Source: Aralia elata
Taxonomy: Eukaryota; Streptophyta; Magnoliopsida; Apiales; Araliaceae
Assembly: GCA_034770075.1 (NCBI GenBank)
Contig: CM068380.1
Location: 40,165,033 to 40,229,032 of the forward strand
DNA: 64,000 nt
Direction: 5' to 3'
The notes under the pieces were generated by a model. That model did not search any database and was not told where the DNA came from. It saw nothing but the letters and a program-made list of their open reading frames with translations. This document shows, in pieces, positions 1 to 11,174 of this stretch. Both the position numbers and the translations under genes were made by a program. The first letter of the stretch is position 1; the number at the start of each line of letters is the position of its first letter.

Positions 1-1
1 T

Positions 2-325
2 GACGTTTATGAAAGCTCGAAGATTTATAAGGAAAAAACTAAAGCCTTCCATAACAAACAGATTTTGAGAAAGACTTTTGTTGTGGGACAGAAAGTTCTC
101 TTTTACCACTCACGGCTTAAGTTATTTTCAAGTAAGTGGCGTTCTAGATGGGTTAGACCTTTTGTTGTTACTAATATTTTTCAACATGGTGTAGTGGAAA
201 TCTAGAGTCCGAGCACATGGAAGATATTTAAGGTAAACGGTCACCGGCTCAAACCTTTCTATGAAGGATATCAGGCGGAGAACATTGAGATGATGGACTT
301 AGTGGATCCGATTTATGAGGATTGA
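2..325 (+). pseudogene. Ty3/gypsy integrase C-terminal remnant (Athila-like)
   Basis: The frame starting at base 2 encodes about 107 codons of the integrase tail of a Ty3/gypsy polyprotein. It shows the conserved post-catalytic block with GQKVLFYHSRLKLF and SRWVRPFVV, then FKVNGHRLKPFYEG, which in this family follow the DDE core and contact DNA. The catalytic core lies left of the window. One in-frame TAG at 203-205 interrupts it; the natural stop is TGA at 323-325. It is followed by the noncoding region, PPT and LTR of the same element, so this is the 3' end of an Athila-like element on the + strand. Lineage is inferred from the LTR and 3' region shared with the copy at 23.5-27.2 kb. Confidence 0.85.
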
Positions 326-976
326 GAAGATCGATGTCGGGCAAACGACGTTAAACAAATGCGCTACTTGGGAGGCAACCCAAGATTTCAGATTTGCTTT
401 TATATCCCTTTTACTTTTACTTTTTGCATTTTAGTTGCATTTTATTTAATGACTTAATCTTTGCATGATTGTCTTACATTGGGGACAATGTAAGGTTTGA
501 GTGTGGGGAAGGGGTTTATGTTAGTCTAGGATAGGTTTTGCTCTAAGTTTGATAATCCGAGTTATTTTGTGAAAAAATTGAAAAACAAATATAACTTTTT
601 GGCTCTATGATCTCGTTTGGTTAAGTTTTTAAAGGTTTTTGGCTATAGAATGAAAATTGATGCTAATTTGATAGAATTTGTTTGATGTCGAATTAGTTGA
701 TGAATGATGAGAACTAAGTCATGATCCATAGTAACTGATTTAGATCTAATTTGTGTTACATGAGTTCTTGAATATGAGATATATGCTTATTTGGCTGAGT
801 TATATGTGGAGTTGTTTATATGTGCTGATTTTATTATTTAGGACTATTTAACTGCTTATGCTGTTTGCAGGACCATGAGAGAATAAGGATATGAAGTTTG
901 AAAAAAAATGAAAAAAAAGAAAAGTGCAAAAGAGAAAAAGAAAAGTGCAAAAGAGAAACATGTGGTGGGTTGAGAT

Positions 977-1124
977 GGAGCGTAAAATGCACTCACCCAT
1001 AAACACATGCAACGAGAAGGAGCGTAAAACGCACTCGTTGGTAAGCAGATAAGTGAGATGGGGCATAAAATGCACTAACTTAAGAAAGAATGAGAAAGAT
1101 GAAATGGAGCATAAAATGCATCCA
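977..1124 (+). repeat. four copies of a GGAGCRTAAAAYGCACTCA motif
   Basis: Copies lie at 977-995, 1019-1037, 1060-1077 and 1106-1124, 41 to 46 bases apart, separated by unrelated sequence. The same motif is repeated at 25229-25323 in the equivalent region of another Athila-type element. Function unknown. Confidence 0.8.
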
Positions 1125-1485
1125 CCTAGAAAAAAAGTGAATTTGATGGTTTTGGTGAAAGGAAAAAAAATGAATAGCAGAGAAAATAGGTTCTGAGTTC
1201 TAAGTCAGTATGCACGGCTGTTGTTCCATGATAACTAAGTTGAGTATGTGTGTAGATTATAGGAAAGATACTTACGTGGATACAGTTTGATTTAGAGAAG
1301 TTCAATGGTGAAAGATGAAATTGTTGTGATACATTAATTGAGAAGTGTTGACCAAAATTCTGTTAATTAGTATTGATATTCATGGATTAGAATTGAATGA
1401 AAACCTTTGAAAGTTTGGTTGAATAAAATTCAGATAATTTTCAATATAACCTTTGTTTTGGTTTACACGAGGACGTGTAAAGGCT

Positions 1486-1500
1486 AAGTGTGGGGGAATT
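1486..1500 (+). other. polypurine tract of Athila-like element
   Basis: AAGTGTGGGGGAATT directly precedes the TGATAAGTG start of the LTR. Such a G-rich purine run primes plus-strand DNA synthesis in LTR retrotransposons and fixes the LTR's 5' end. Confidence 0.8.
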
Positions 1501-2759
1501 TGATAAGTGCATAATATTTGATAATTTTGATTCCTTAATATTTAGTTTTATTACATGTTTTATGTGTACATGAGTTTATTAAGGTATTTATTAATTTCAA
1601 GAGGAATTGGAGCTAAAAAGAGAAAAAGAGGAAAAAGGGATCAAAATGAGTGTGAAAGGAGAAAAAGTGAAAACAGGCACATTGTGAGTTGCGGCGCTCG
1701 AGAAGCTAGGCCACGACGCTAGTAAAGGAATGTCGCGGCGCCGAGGACTTCTGCGGGTGCGTGGCATGACGACAAATTTTTTCCAACTATGTAATCTCTG
1801 AGGAATTCTAATGTAACTTGGATTGTTATTTCTTAGTGTTTTAGGACTTTATTCTAGGAGTATAAATAGATGTTCCTAGTTAGCTTTTAGATACTTCTTC
1901 ATTTACATTCAATTGCAAACCTTAATTTTGGAGCAAGATTGAAGGCATGTCGAGTTAAATTCTTTATTTCAGTTCTAAAGGATGTTGAACCTTCTTTATA
2001 ATTAATGGTTTGATCAAGTTTATTTTATTTATTCTTTCTTGTATGAAATTTATTCTTGATAATCTGATTTAATTGTTGAATGCTAGTTGACTTAATTGAT
2101 TTGATTTCTGCATAATTGAATTGGTTAGCTAATATCATATGCTAAATTAAGGAATAGTATTACGTGTAATTGATATTGATCCTAATCACAAGTAATAATT
2201 AGTACTACATGATTGTGGACAAACTTTTGAGTATTACTAAAATTATTAGAAGACAGGTTAAATAATCTGAGCTTGTATGATTAGTGTTTGGAATAGTCTA
2301 ATTTTCTAGTTCTTAATGCTGCTATTATATTAAATCTAGAGAGCTTGTTCTAGGTTGTATGATAGTTAAAATCTTGTGAAGAGCTTGTTTCATTGAGTGA
2401 TAATATAAGAAAAATTTCAAATAGCAGAGATTATTGTTATTTAGGACTATTAGTTTCATTGAAGGATAAATATTGTTATACTTGATTACTTCATTATTGT
2501 AAAAAGGCGATACTGAATTTAAGAACTGGAGTCTTTAATTCATTGGTTATTCTTATTAATTATTTTATGTTACATTAGTTAGTTTAATTCAACTCAAAAC
2601 CCCCCAATTTTATATTCAGTTGTATTAGGAAACATTAGAATAAATATAAAATAATTCACTCTCTGTGGGATCGACCCTTGCTTATTGCTATACTAATTCT
2701 TGTGTTAGTAGCGTAGAAGTAAGGTATTAATTTTAGAGTGTTAACGACAACTCCTAGCA
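1501..2759 (+). mobile_element. Athila-type 3' LTR
   Basis: This 1259-bp LTR starts TGATAAGTG after the PPT and ends CTCCTAGCA. Its 3' part has the family signature CTCTGTGGGATCGACCC near 2665. A TATA box lies at 1861-1868, downstream of a GC-rich cluster at about 1690-1775 (GCGGCGC and CGCGGCGCCG). It closes the element whose integrase begins the window. The right edge abuts Tat-type LTR sequence, so no target duplication can be scored. Confidence 0.8.
1861..1868 (+). promoter_or_regulatory. LTR TATA box
   Basis: TATAAATA about 90 bases after the GC-rich cluster of the LTR; the expected U3 core promoter of the Athila-type LTR. Confidence 0.55.
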
Positions 2760-3681
2760 TGATTCCCACGATGGACATTATTTTAATTGTAAAGTTATTA
2801 TCCGATCATTGTAAATGTAAATTTGGGCCTTCAAATAGTATCGAGGATTCCATCCCATGAAAACCGGATTTAAGGCCCCGTGATAGTGAAAATTGTGATT
2901 GCAGGTGTTCGGGGCTATTGAGATGGCTTTCATGCCCACGGATCGCCCCAACCCTATTTTGATGCTTAATTTCTCATTCATCACCAAAAAAACGATTTAT
3001 AAACAAAACGACAAAGATCTAAAATCAAACTCAAATCGCTCGGGTTAGTAAGACTACTTTAACTTAAAATTGAAAGTAACGATGAATCTCGATTCCTATT
3101 TGGCGAAGGGTTTGAAAATCGTGTTTTCCAAAACGTCACCCAAAAAATGATTTTTATCAAAATCATAAACTAAAACGAACCTTTCTTTAAATCAACTCCC
3201 TCGTGCATAGGTTCAAAGAGGTTTTAAGTTACTTTCAAAATAACGCACTTCTCACGATCCAAAGCTAGATAGCGATTTCCTTCAAAATCACACACACACA
3301 CATACACACACTTCACACTTGGGAAAACATCAAAATGTTGTAACCGTGTTTTCACGGAAGTCAGGGGGGTGCCTAACACTTTTCCCTCGCTTAAGCAAGC
3401 CCCCGAACTCTATGAATCTCGGTTTCGGGACCAATTTTACGGAGTCACATATTGGGCCATATTGCGAAAATCTAAAAATCCGAATGAGTTGGTACATCCA
3501 TTTAAATCTTTACCAACTGACGGCTCTGTCTAATTTGTGCATCATTAACATCAACCTTTCAAAACCCCGTCGACATTTATGTTGGCTTTTTCCTAAAAAT
3601 AACCCTTTAGGCGAAATGAATAAATCAAAATCTTAAAAAAGGGTAGAAACACGAAAATTAGGAAAATTCTCGGCGTCGACA
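2760..3681 (+). mobile_element. Tat-type LTR fragment, 3' part (+)
   Basis: This piece ends with GGCGTCGACA, the same 3' terminus as the complete Tat-type LTR at 14280-16305 (reverse strand), and shares with it several blocks: TTAAGGCCCCGT, a CATGCCCACGG block, a CA microsatellite (3290-3312) and a block with CTCGCTTAAGCAAGCCCC. It lacks the 5' half of the LTR. Its first 500 bases form an inverted repeat with 3970-4480. Confidence 0.7.
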
Positions 3682-4477
3682 ACTGCTTTTCTAATGTTTT
3701 TCCTAAAAGATTAATATTGCCTTGAGAAACATAAAGTGTGTGTGTTTGTGTTCTATGCATATATGAATTGTGTCGTTTAGGGAAAAACTAGGGTATCGTC
3801 TCCTAGAGTTGATTTGAATCGAATCGTGAAGCATAAGGTATCGTCTCCTATGTCGTTAATGTCAAAATCTAGAGCATCGTCTCCTAGAGTCAAGTTATAA
3901 AATGTAAATGACCTAGGGGTCGTCATCTAAGTCAAGTCGTGGAATCTAGGGTGTCGTCTCCTAGAATTGTCAAAGTCTTGGTAGGTGCATTATTTTGAAA
4001 GCAATTTTGAGCCTCTTTGAACCTATGCACGAATGATTTTTTCTGAAGGAAAAGTTTCGTTTTAGCTTTCATTTAACAAGAACTTTTTGGTGTCGTTTAG
4101 GGAAAACATTGTTTCCAAACCCTTCATCAAATAGGAATCGGTGCTCTCTATAATTTCCTATTTTAGCCTAAAAATAATCTAATAACCTAGTTTGATTTAA
4201 TTTTAAAAGATCTTTGCAATTTCGTTCGGAAATCGTCTTCGTATGTCGAAAGATAAAATCAAGCATTGAAAATAGGGTTGGTGCTATTCGTGGGCATGTA
4301 AGCCATCTAAATAACTCCAAGCACCTCGCAATAATAAAATCCACTATCAAGAGGCCTTAAATCTAATTTTCGTGGGATGGAACACTCGATATCGTTTTAA
4401 GGCCCGAATTACATTTACAATTATCGAATCGTAAAAATTATAATCCTTAACTTTGTCTATCGTGGGAATATCCTTTG
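2764..4477. repeat. long inverted repeat of Tat LTR segments
   Basis: The left arm, about 2764-3270, and the right arm, about 3970-4477, are diverged reverse complements of each other, for example ATTCCCACGATGGAC against GTCTATCGTGGGAAT at the outer ends and GTGCATAGGTTCAAAGAGG at the inner ends. The loop is about 700 bases. A transcript through it could fold into a hairpin. Confidence 0.75.
3788..3969. repeat. five divergent copies of a CGTCTCCTAGAGT motif
   Basis: Copies start near 3788, 3835, 3871, 3913 and 3946, spaced 34 to 47 bases. They occur only in the minus-oriented Tat LTR fragment, not in the plus-oriented one beside it. Confidence 0.6.
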
Positions 4478-4535
4478 ATTCCAATTAAACAAGATGTTTA
4501 AGGGTCTTGGATTAATTCCTAGGTTCACATGATTC

Positions 4536-4765
4536 GTAATTATTTTTTATTTTATTTTTTGATAATGTGGGGTTTCCCAACCGCGGTCGGACTAATCCCC
4601 CCAGGTTGGACCCAACCGGTTTGCCTTTTGAACCAGTTTACACTAGCGGTTCGTGGCCCCATGAGCATTTCTGCCCATAATTGTTGTAAGTGAGATTCGA
4701 TCACAGGACGTCCGAGTCTACGGCTCATTCCGGGGCCTTATTTGAATAACTATGCCAACTGCTGG
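4536..4765 (-). mobile_element. tRNA-derived SINE
   Basis: A 230-bp insertion flanked by perfect 14-bp direct repeats GGTTCACATGATTC (4522-4535 and 4766-4779). On the minus strand it starts CCCAGCAGTTGGC, has an A-box-like TGGCATAGTTATT, a B-box-like GATCGAATCTC about 55 bases later, and ends in an A-rich tail (T-rich on + at 4536-4560). This is the layout of a tRNA-derived SINE mobilised by LINE machinery. I did not match it to a named family. Confidence 0.8.
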
Positions 4766-4865
4766 GGTTCACATGATTCAGAATCGCATCAAACAATGCA
4801 TCAAGATCTATAAACGGAGTTTAGAGTTTATGAAAGGACTTCCATAAACCCTAAATCCAAAGATA

Positions 4866-5429
4866 GAGACAATGGCTGCCAACAATTATCAGTGGCCTAC
4901 TACAATGATGACACAACCTAAGGTAGCCGGAGCGTTAGAAGTAGATGTAGTAACATCACTTGCAGCTCAAATTTCAGTACTTTCAAAGAAAATAGATGCA
5001 CTTGGAGGAACAAACATGCAACAAGTAGCTACAGTGTGTGAATTGTGTGCAGGAGCACATCCGATGGAGCAATGTGCGATTAATCCCGAAGCAGTGCAAT
5101 TTGTGGGGAGTTTTAATAGGCGGCAACAATAGCAGTTTGGCGGTAATTCAAATAGTTATAATCTGGTGTGGAGGAATCATCCGAGTTTCTCGTGGCGAGG
5201 CAATCAAGCTCAATCGCAAGCGCCACGACTAGCTCAACCACCTGGATTTCATGCTCGTCAGCAACAACTCCCACAATAGGAAAAGAAACTAAATTTCGAG
5301 GAACTTGTGATAAAATACATCAAGGATAACGAGACATGGAAAAATAGTCATGACGTGGCCATGAGAAATCTAGAGAATCAGATAGGACAGTTGGCAGCTG
5401 CTTTGAATAATCGTCCTCAAGGAACATTT
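4866..5429 (+). pseudogene. Athila gag C-terminal remnant
   Basis: One reading frame (ATG at 4872, but homology begins with GAGACAATG at 4866) covers the gag linker region MAANNYQWP, a TLAAQ/SKKIDAL helix, a CELC...H...C zinc-knuckle-like segment (5036-5075), the HPSFSWRGNQ block, and a C-terminal helix with AMRNLENQIGQLAAALNNRP. In the family this protein forms the particle and binds RNA. TAG codons at 5130-5132 and 5277-5279 interrupt it in frame, with no frameshift. The left end is cut by Tat LTR sequence and the right end stops just before a Tekay-like LTR. It is close to the minus-strand copy at 21057-21934. Confidence 0.85.
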
Positions 5430-5455
5430 TTGTGTGTGCTAAATGTGTTTGTTTG

Positions 5456-6488
5456 TGTAACGATCGAGAATTTTGAAGTTTATTATAAATATTTATTGGA
5501 ATTAAATAAATATTTTAATGGTTTTATTTATTAAATAAAATAAATATTTGATGAGATTTATTGTGGAACAATTTAATTAAGTAGGGTAATATTAATTTAA
5601 TTATGTTAAATGATTTTATTACTTGTGTATATTTTATTATACTAGTGTGTTAGCAATATCTTAGTTTAATGGGATAATTAAATTAATGAATAAGTGTATT
5701 GTTTAATACACATGATATTGTGTAGTGATAATGTTTAATTTAATTTAATAATGAAATTAGAAATGTAATAATTTATGAAATATATTATAAGGGGATTAAT
5801 ATTATTATTAATCTAATGATGTGACAAATAAACTTTATGTTAAAGAGTTTATTTGAATTAAGAAGTTAAGCTTTATTAATTAAATGATTCATTTATATTA
5901 AGTTTTATTAAAATAAGGAAGTGTGTCATGGGACTATATTATAAGGGTTTATTAAAATAGTTTTTTTAAAAAAGAGGATTTTGTTAGTGTGTACTACCAA
6001 ACAAGGTCTTATGACCCTTGGTTGGTGTAACTGAAAAACTGGAGTTAGTGGGTGAATTAGTACGTGTATTAGTGATTGTCAGTTTTCTAAGTCACGTATT
6101 CTTTTCATCAGTCTTTTCCTAAGCCTAAGTCTAAGTCTAATAGTTAGAGAAAAAACAGAGAAAATAGAAAGAAAAGTGAGAGAGGCCATACTCTGTGAAA
6201 TTGAGAAAGGAAATTGGTGTTTCAAGAAGGAAGAAGAAAGATTAACAAGGGTTCTTATCATCTTTTCTAATCAATTACAAGTAAGTATCTATACTTTCAG
6301 AAGGGTTTTAGTGTTTTAGTTGTGTTCTTGAGTATTCATCATGAAAACTTGATTTCTATGGTTAAATTGAGTAAAGAAGGAATAAGATTGTTAATATGAT
6401 TTTGTAATCAATTTTATGTTGTTCGTAAATGATTTTCAGAAATCAAAATCCATGTAATTATGTTAAAACATGAAGAAATTGGGTTTTG

Positions 6489-6524
<36 letters not shown>

Positions 6525-6525
6525 A
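5456..6525 (+). mobile_element. Tekay-like LTR, 5' segment
   Basis: Starts TGTAACGATCGAGAATTTTG, the reverse complement of the terminus seen in the minus-strand LTRs ending at 9498 and 48322. It runs in AT-rich sequence to a (TA)n tract and is split by the solo LTR at 6526-9498; it resumes at 9499. Confidence 0.7.
6491..6520. repeat. (TA)n microsatellite
   Basis: About 15 TA units directly beside the insertion point of the solo LTR. A similar (TA)n tract hosts another solo LTR at 41431. Confidence 0.9.
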
Positions 6526-9498
6526 TGTGACACCCCCAAATCCGGGTACTTCAATTTCCACAGATTTGGTGTTCACTTTTCCATACATTCATGACTAACT
6601 ACCCAAAATAAAAGATAATGCAATTAAACTGAATAAAACATCTCCCCATAAAAGAGGTTATAACTGAAAACTCTTAAGTAAGTAATTCCCAGGTTATCTA
6701 ACCTTTATTACATCATCGCGGAATTAAAACATAAAATTTAATAAGTCTTATTACAAAAACTCCATAACAAATAGCAATTCGCGAGCTATTTCTGCATCTT
6801 GCCTTTGCCCTTACTCGTGGACGGCTCATCTGACTTCTCAGTCTTAGCTGCAATGTTTTATGCAAGAGTGAGCAAACAATTGCTCACAAGTATAATAGCA
6901 ATAACAGATAAACGATTAACGGAGTAGATGTTAACTAAGGAGTAATAGTTTTTTTTAAATCAATCAACAATAATCAGAGGTCTGAAAAACTCAACGGATA
7001 GCTTGGCTCAAGAGTTGAATATAGATTTCAAAATTAAAAGTATATCTCAGGGTCATAAGACCTCGAACTATGTCCTAGGTTAACAAGTATCTCTACCGTA
7101 ACCTTTAACAGTCTTACAAACTATGAACCATCCATCTCGTACTCAGGGGGATCAGCCCTTTGTACAATGTATTGTGCACAAATATTTTAACACTATTGCG
7201 TAATAAAATCCCCTATATTAGGGTTGTTCATCTCAGTTTTACCATTAGAGTCCGTACCAAATGAAGTTTGGTTTGGAAATAGCTTCAACAGAAAATCTAG
7301 ATTTTAGAACGATCATCAACTATGGACTAGCTGAATAAAAAGGGGTCACTAGCCATATAACAGTCTGTTTACGATAACAATACAATCTTTGTAAAAATGG
7401 AACTACAATAATAGTAGAAATCAAGGATTGCAAACGAATATATTGGAGTAACGCACTTAAAGGTCTAGAGTACTCAATCAACACATAATCGTTGAGTAAT
7501 ATGAGAAACCTTACTTGAATAATTATAATAACAATAACCAAGATTAGAGAACGTGCTCAATGAAATGTAAGGTTTAGAAACTTGCTTAATGAAGGTAAAG
7601 TTTTAAGGAACTTGCCTCGCGCGTAACCTACACAATCTCAATTTATGTTCACCAAACGTCCTACATTCCATTAGGATCACAATGTAAGTTAGTTCATTAC
7701 AACTATGACTACAATTTCACTTTCCACTTTAGTACAAGATACTAACTTAAATTCATGATCCGAACTCTCTAACTAACCACATAGCACAAAACAGAAATCT
7801 ATACCATCACATAACATAAGACATAGCATATAATTAACATCTCCAATTCTTACGGATATCGAGTTACAAATCTTTATAACTTATTGATTCATAGCTTACA
7901 ATCATCAAATGAGTACTACATTATGTTATTAAGCCTCACTATATGCTTTACGATTCTCCACATACATTAGAATAAGCTAACTTATCACCATCCAAGCTAT
8001 GCATATAAAAACTCATCACTGGGTCTGTTCTGAATACCGGCGCGGCCGCGCCACTTTTACTCTTAGAACCAGTGCGGCCGCGCTGCACACATACATGGGT
8101 TGATCTGCTGCTGGCGCGGCCGCGCTACTTTTGCACTGGAAACCAGCGCGGCCGCGCTGCGTCGCAGACTCAGTTGCTGCAGCGCGAACAGGCTCTGTTA
8201 CATCCCAAATTCCATACTAACTCATCTGAAGTCTAATTTGATCGATTTTTGACTCAACAAATTCGTTAAATACAGCAACAAATATTCACAGAATGATTTT
8301 AACACTTCCAAAGTTTTCACAAACCCATTTAAAGATTTAAAACCAATGTTTATGATTTAAATTTCATATTTCAACATATTTAGTGAAATCGAATATCACG
8401 AATTCGTTTCTAAATCATTTTGATTCATTCTTTTTTTTTTGCAACGTTTCCGTTTCTCAAAATACTATAACTATCACCCATCAATTTCAGATTTTAAGCA
8501 TGCAAGAACCATCAATTTCAACTCTTAAATAAACCATATAAACACAGTGAACCAAAAATCATGTTCTTCCTATTTTATGCAATAACACGGATTTTTTTTT
8601 AATTACTGAAAACCACACAGAGATACTCCAAAACAAAGTATATGCACTTTTCAACACACATAATCAATATACATAAACAACTTTTCAACAAATAATCTAT
8701 CAAAACCCATTTACAGAGAAATAAAATAAATTCTCAATTAAACCATGAAGAACACAATAAAAGCTTAAGAATTTACCCTTAATTCCTTGATTAAGCAAAA
8801 CAAAATGATAAAGTATTTCTCTTCTTCAATCTCACCAAGCTCTCAAACCTTACTCTGTAATTCTTTTCTCTCAGAACTTCTCAAGAGCTCTCAACTCTCA
8901 GACTTTTTCTTTCTTTTAACTGACAAAGCTTTCAAATAAAAACTGATGAGCTAATAATCACATATTTTAATTTTAAAACATCAGTTACACAATTCAAAAG
9001 CCATAAGGCTATGTTTGGCAAAAACTAGATTAATTTAGAAATTCAAAAGCCACAAGGCTTTGTTTGGTAAAACTAAATTAATCCTCTTTTAATTTATTTT
9101 AATAATCCTTTTATAATAAGGTTCAATTGTCACACATACTTTAAATAAATTGAATTAAACCTTACTAATTAAATTATAATTTCTATTTATCCAACTATAA
9201 ATTAATCCAAATAATTCATTTTATTTAAATAAATCATTAATCATCCAATTTAATTATTAAATTAAATTAGAACAATCATCAAATAACCACTCAAATAATA
9301 ATTATCATAATTGCACTTAACAAATTATTCCACAACAAATCCATCAATTATTTATTATATTCAATAAATAAATTAAATAAAATATTTATTTAACTCAATA
9401 AACATTTTATTAATTCACATAATAAATCGAAAATCGAATAAAATATTTATTTAACTCAATAAATATTTTATTTACTCACAGAAATCACATTCGTTACA
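6526..9498 (-). mobile_element. complete solo LTR, Tekay-like
   Basis: A 2973-bp LTR on the minus strand: it begins TGTAACGAATGTG at 9498 and ends GGGGGTGTCACA at 6526. It is flanked on both sides by TGATA (6521-6525 and 9499-9503), a perfect 5-bp target duplication, with no internal region, PBS or PPT. The size and the TTTGGGGGTGTCACA-type end fit Del/Tekay chromoviruses. It contains a GC-box cluster at 8039-8188. It lies inside another LTR of the same broad family in opposite orientation. Confidence 0.9.
8039..8188. repeat. GC-palindrome box cluster in solo LTR
   Basis: GCGCGGCCGCGC-type boxes at 8039-8052, 8072-8086, 8113-8126 and 8145-8160, plus a weaker CTGCAGCGCG at 8178-8188, spaced 32 to 41 bases in AT-rich surroundings. 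Confidence 0.9.
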
Positions 9499-9880
9499 TG
9501 ATATGTATGACTTTGAGTCTAAAATTGATGTTCAATTCATGTTGAAATATGTAAATTGATAGAAGATTATTATTGGGTGTTAAGAAACAAAAATAATGCA
9601 TGTCTAATAATCTGATTTGGTTAAGAATGGAGGTTGTAGTGAATTGATTCGCTAACAATGTTGAAAAGTGAAGAAATAGCATAAACATGGGTTTTAATCC
9701 TTTATAATTGGGTGTTTTATGTTGTGTTGTTGCTATAATGGTTATGTATATGTTGGGTTTTGATTGTGTGAAGTTTATATGTATTGGGTATGCTTAATTT
9801 GAAGTTTAGATAAAGAAATTGGAGTTTTTGGCCGTGGAACAGTGCTGTGTCGCGCACTTTAGAATCTGATTTTGGGTTCC

Positions 9881-9976
9881 GACGCGGCCGCGCCATTCTT
9901 AAGCTTAAATGTAGCGTTGCCACGCCATGTGGCGCTGCCGCGCCGTAACGAAGGCCAAAAGTGGCGCTGCCGCGTC
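9881..9976. repeat. GC-box cluster in Tekay-like LTR
   Basis: Boxes at 9881-9894 (GACGCGGCCGCGCC), 9911-9926, 9931-9944 (GGCGCTGCCGCGCC) and 9961-9976, spaced 20 to 30 bases; several are degraded palindromes. Confidence 0.85.
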
Positions 9977-10382
9977 ATTAGCAGATTTTGCCGATTTTGA
10001 GATTTTAAGTGTAAAACTTCTATGAATGCAATTGTAACCTAATCCAATGAATATGAAAATATGTTAAACAGATATTAAGGTATTTTCTACATATTGTGAA
10101 TGTGTATTTAAGGATTTAATGTTAAGAATGATTAAACTTGTTAATTATAAGATTTGGTTATGATATTTAGTCAAGACTTGTGTGGTATATGGTAGAGGAT
10201 TTGTATTTGTACTATGTGATTAATTAAGAAGTTCTGAACTTATACTAAGTTACCAAGTTGAGCTAAAGTGGGGATTTAACCAATAAGGTTAAATGTTAAT
10301 GTATCTAATTTATATTGTGATCCTAATGAAATATGTAGGATAAATCGGTGAACGTGTATTGTATTGTTAATCTACGCACGAG

Positions 10383-10630
10383 GCAAGTTTCTTATCCTTA
10401 ACTTGTTATTTATACACATGTTTCTAAACTCTAAATTATATTGAGCAAGTTTCTTATCGTTAACTTGTTATTTATACGCAAGTTTCTAAACTCTAAATTA
10501 TATTGAGCAAGTTTCTTATCCTTAACTTGTTATTTATACGCAAGTTTCTAAACTCTAAATTATATTGAGCAAGTTTCTTACCTCAACTTTTATTTGAGCA
10601 AGTCCTTATTCTTTAACTTGTCATTTTTAA
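10383..10630 (+). repeat. 62-bp tandem repeat in Tekay-like LTR
   Basis: Units starting GCAAGTTTCTTATC at 10383, 10444, 10506 and 10568 (period 61-62), three nearly complete, then decaying copies. Scattered versions of the same GCAAGTTYCTTA motif recur in the other Tekay-like LTRs (for example 42600-42720 reverse strand). Confidence 0.85.
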
Positions 10631-11174
10631 ACAAGTTCTCTAACCCTAATCCTTGTTGAGCAAATTCCTTATCGTTTATTGAGCAAGTTCTTATTCTTAT
10701 AAGCTCCTAAACCCTACTTTATGTTGTACAAGCTTTAATCTTTGTTTCCTTATTTAAAAACAAGGTTTCTGAATCATTCTAAGTTTACAATTTCTACTTA
10801 AGCTTTCTAAATTCTCTCAAAAGCATAGCTTTACCATATGATGTTTGTTCAGTTGTGAATTGTTGTTATTCAACTCTTGAAAATTGATTAGCATTGTATA
10901 ATTTTGTATTGCTACGTCAATCTTTTAACGACTAGTAAACCCTTAACGATCCAACTAGTATATAGTTGATGGGCATTCTAAATAATTCTTATTGATTCAA
11001 CTAGTCCATAGTTGATGAGCGTGTAAAAAATTCATTTGATTCGAGTAGTACATAGTTGATGAACGTTTAAAAGATCCTTTATTGATTCAACTAGAACCTA
11101 GTAGATGTGCATTCTAAAGATTTAGATTTCTTTGAAGACTAATCCAAACCAAACTTATTTTGGTATGGAACCCA

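Larger units (their letters stand above)
326..1500 (+). other. 3' noncoding region of Athila-like element
   Basis: This stretch runs from the integrase stop to the LTR and has no supported gene. It opens with a G-rich segment also seen in related elements (ACTTGGGAGGCAACCCAAG), contains two GGGGACAATG/GTGTGGGG purine patches near 480-510, and a spaced 19-bp motif array (977-1124). No env-like ORF is left here, unlike the related element at 23.5 kb. Confidence 0.7.
3690..4865 (-). mobile_element. Tat-type LTR fragment (-), interrupted by a SINE
   Basis: Read on the minus strand, this piece repeats the order of blocks seen in the neighbouring Tat LTR fragment (GGGAATATCGTG-like edge, TTAAGGCC, CATGCCCACG, GATTCCTATTTG, GTGCATAGGTTCAAAGAGG). 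It lacks the GGCGTCGACA end. Five divergent copies of a CGTCTCCTAGAGT motif (3788-3969) are expanded inside it, and a SINE sits at 4536-4765. It ends where the gag remnant starts at 4866. Confidence 0.6.
9499..11174 (+). mobile_element. Tekay-like LTR, continuation
   Basis: Continues the LTR begun at 5456 after the solo insertion. It contains a GC-box cluster (9881-9976), a 62-bp tandem array (10383-10630), and near 11130-11165 the block CCAAACCAAACTTATTTTGG, whose reverse complement is in the 3' third of the solo LTR. The expected TTTGGGGG...CACA end is missing: a copia LTR starts at 11175. Confidence 0.7.

Noticed and set aside
2764..4477. Mutator-like or foldback DNA transposon with 500-bp terminal inverted repeats
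   Set aside because: Both arms match segments of the Tat-type LTR at 14280-16305, one piece ends with the LTR terminus GGCGTCGACA, and no target duplication flanks the pair.
4700..4765. a tRNA gene
   Set aside because: Only A- and B-box-like promoter motifs are present; no cloverleaf or anticodon arm could be drawn, and target duplications mark it as a SINE.
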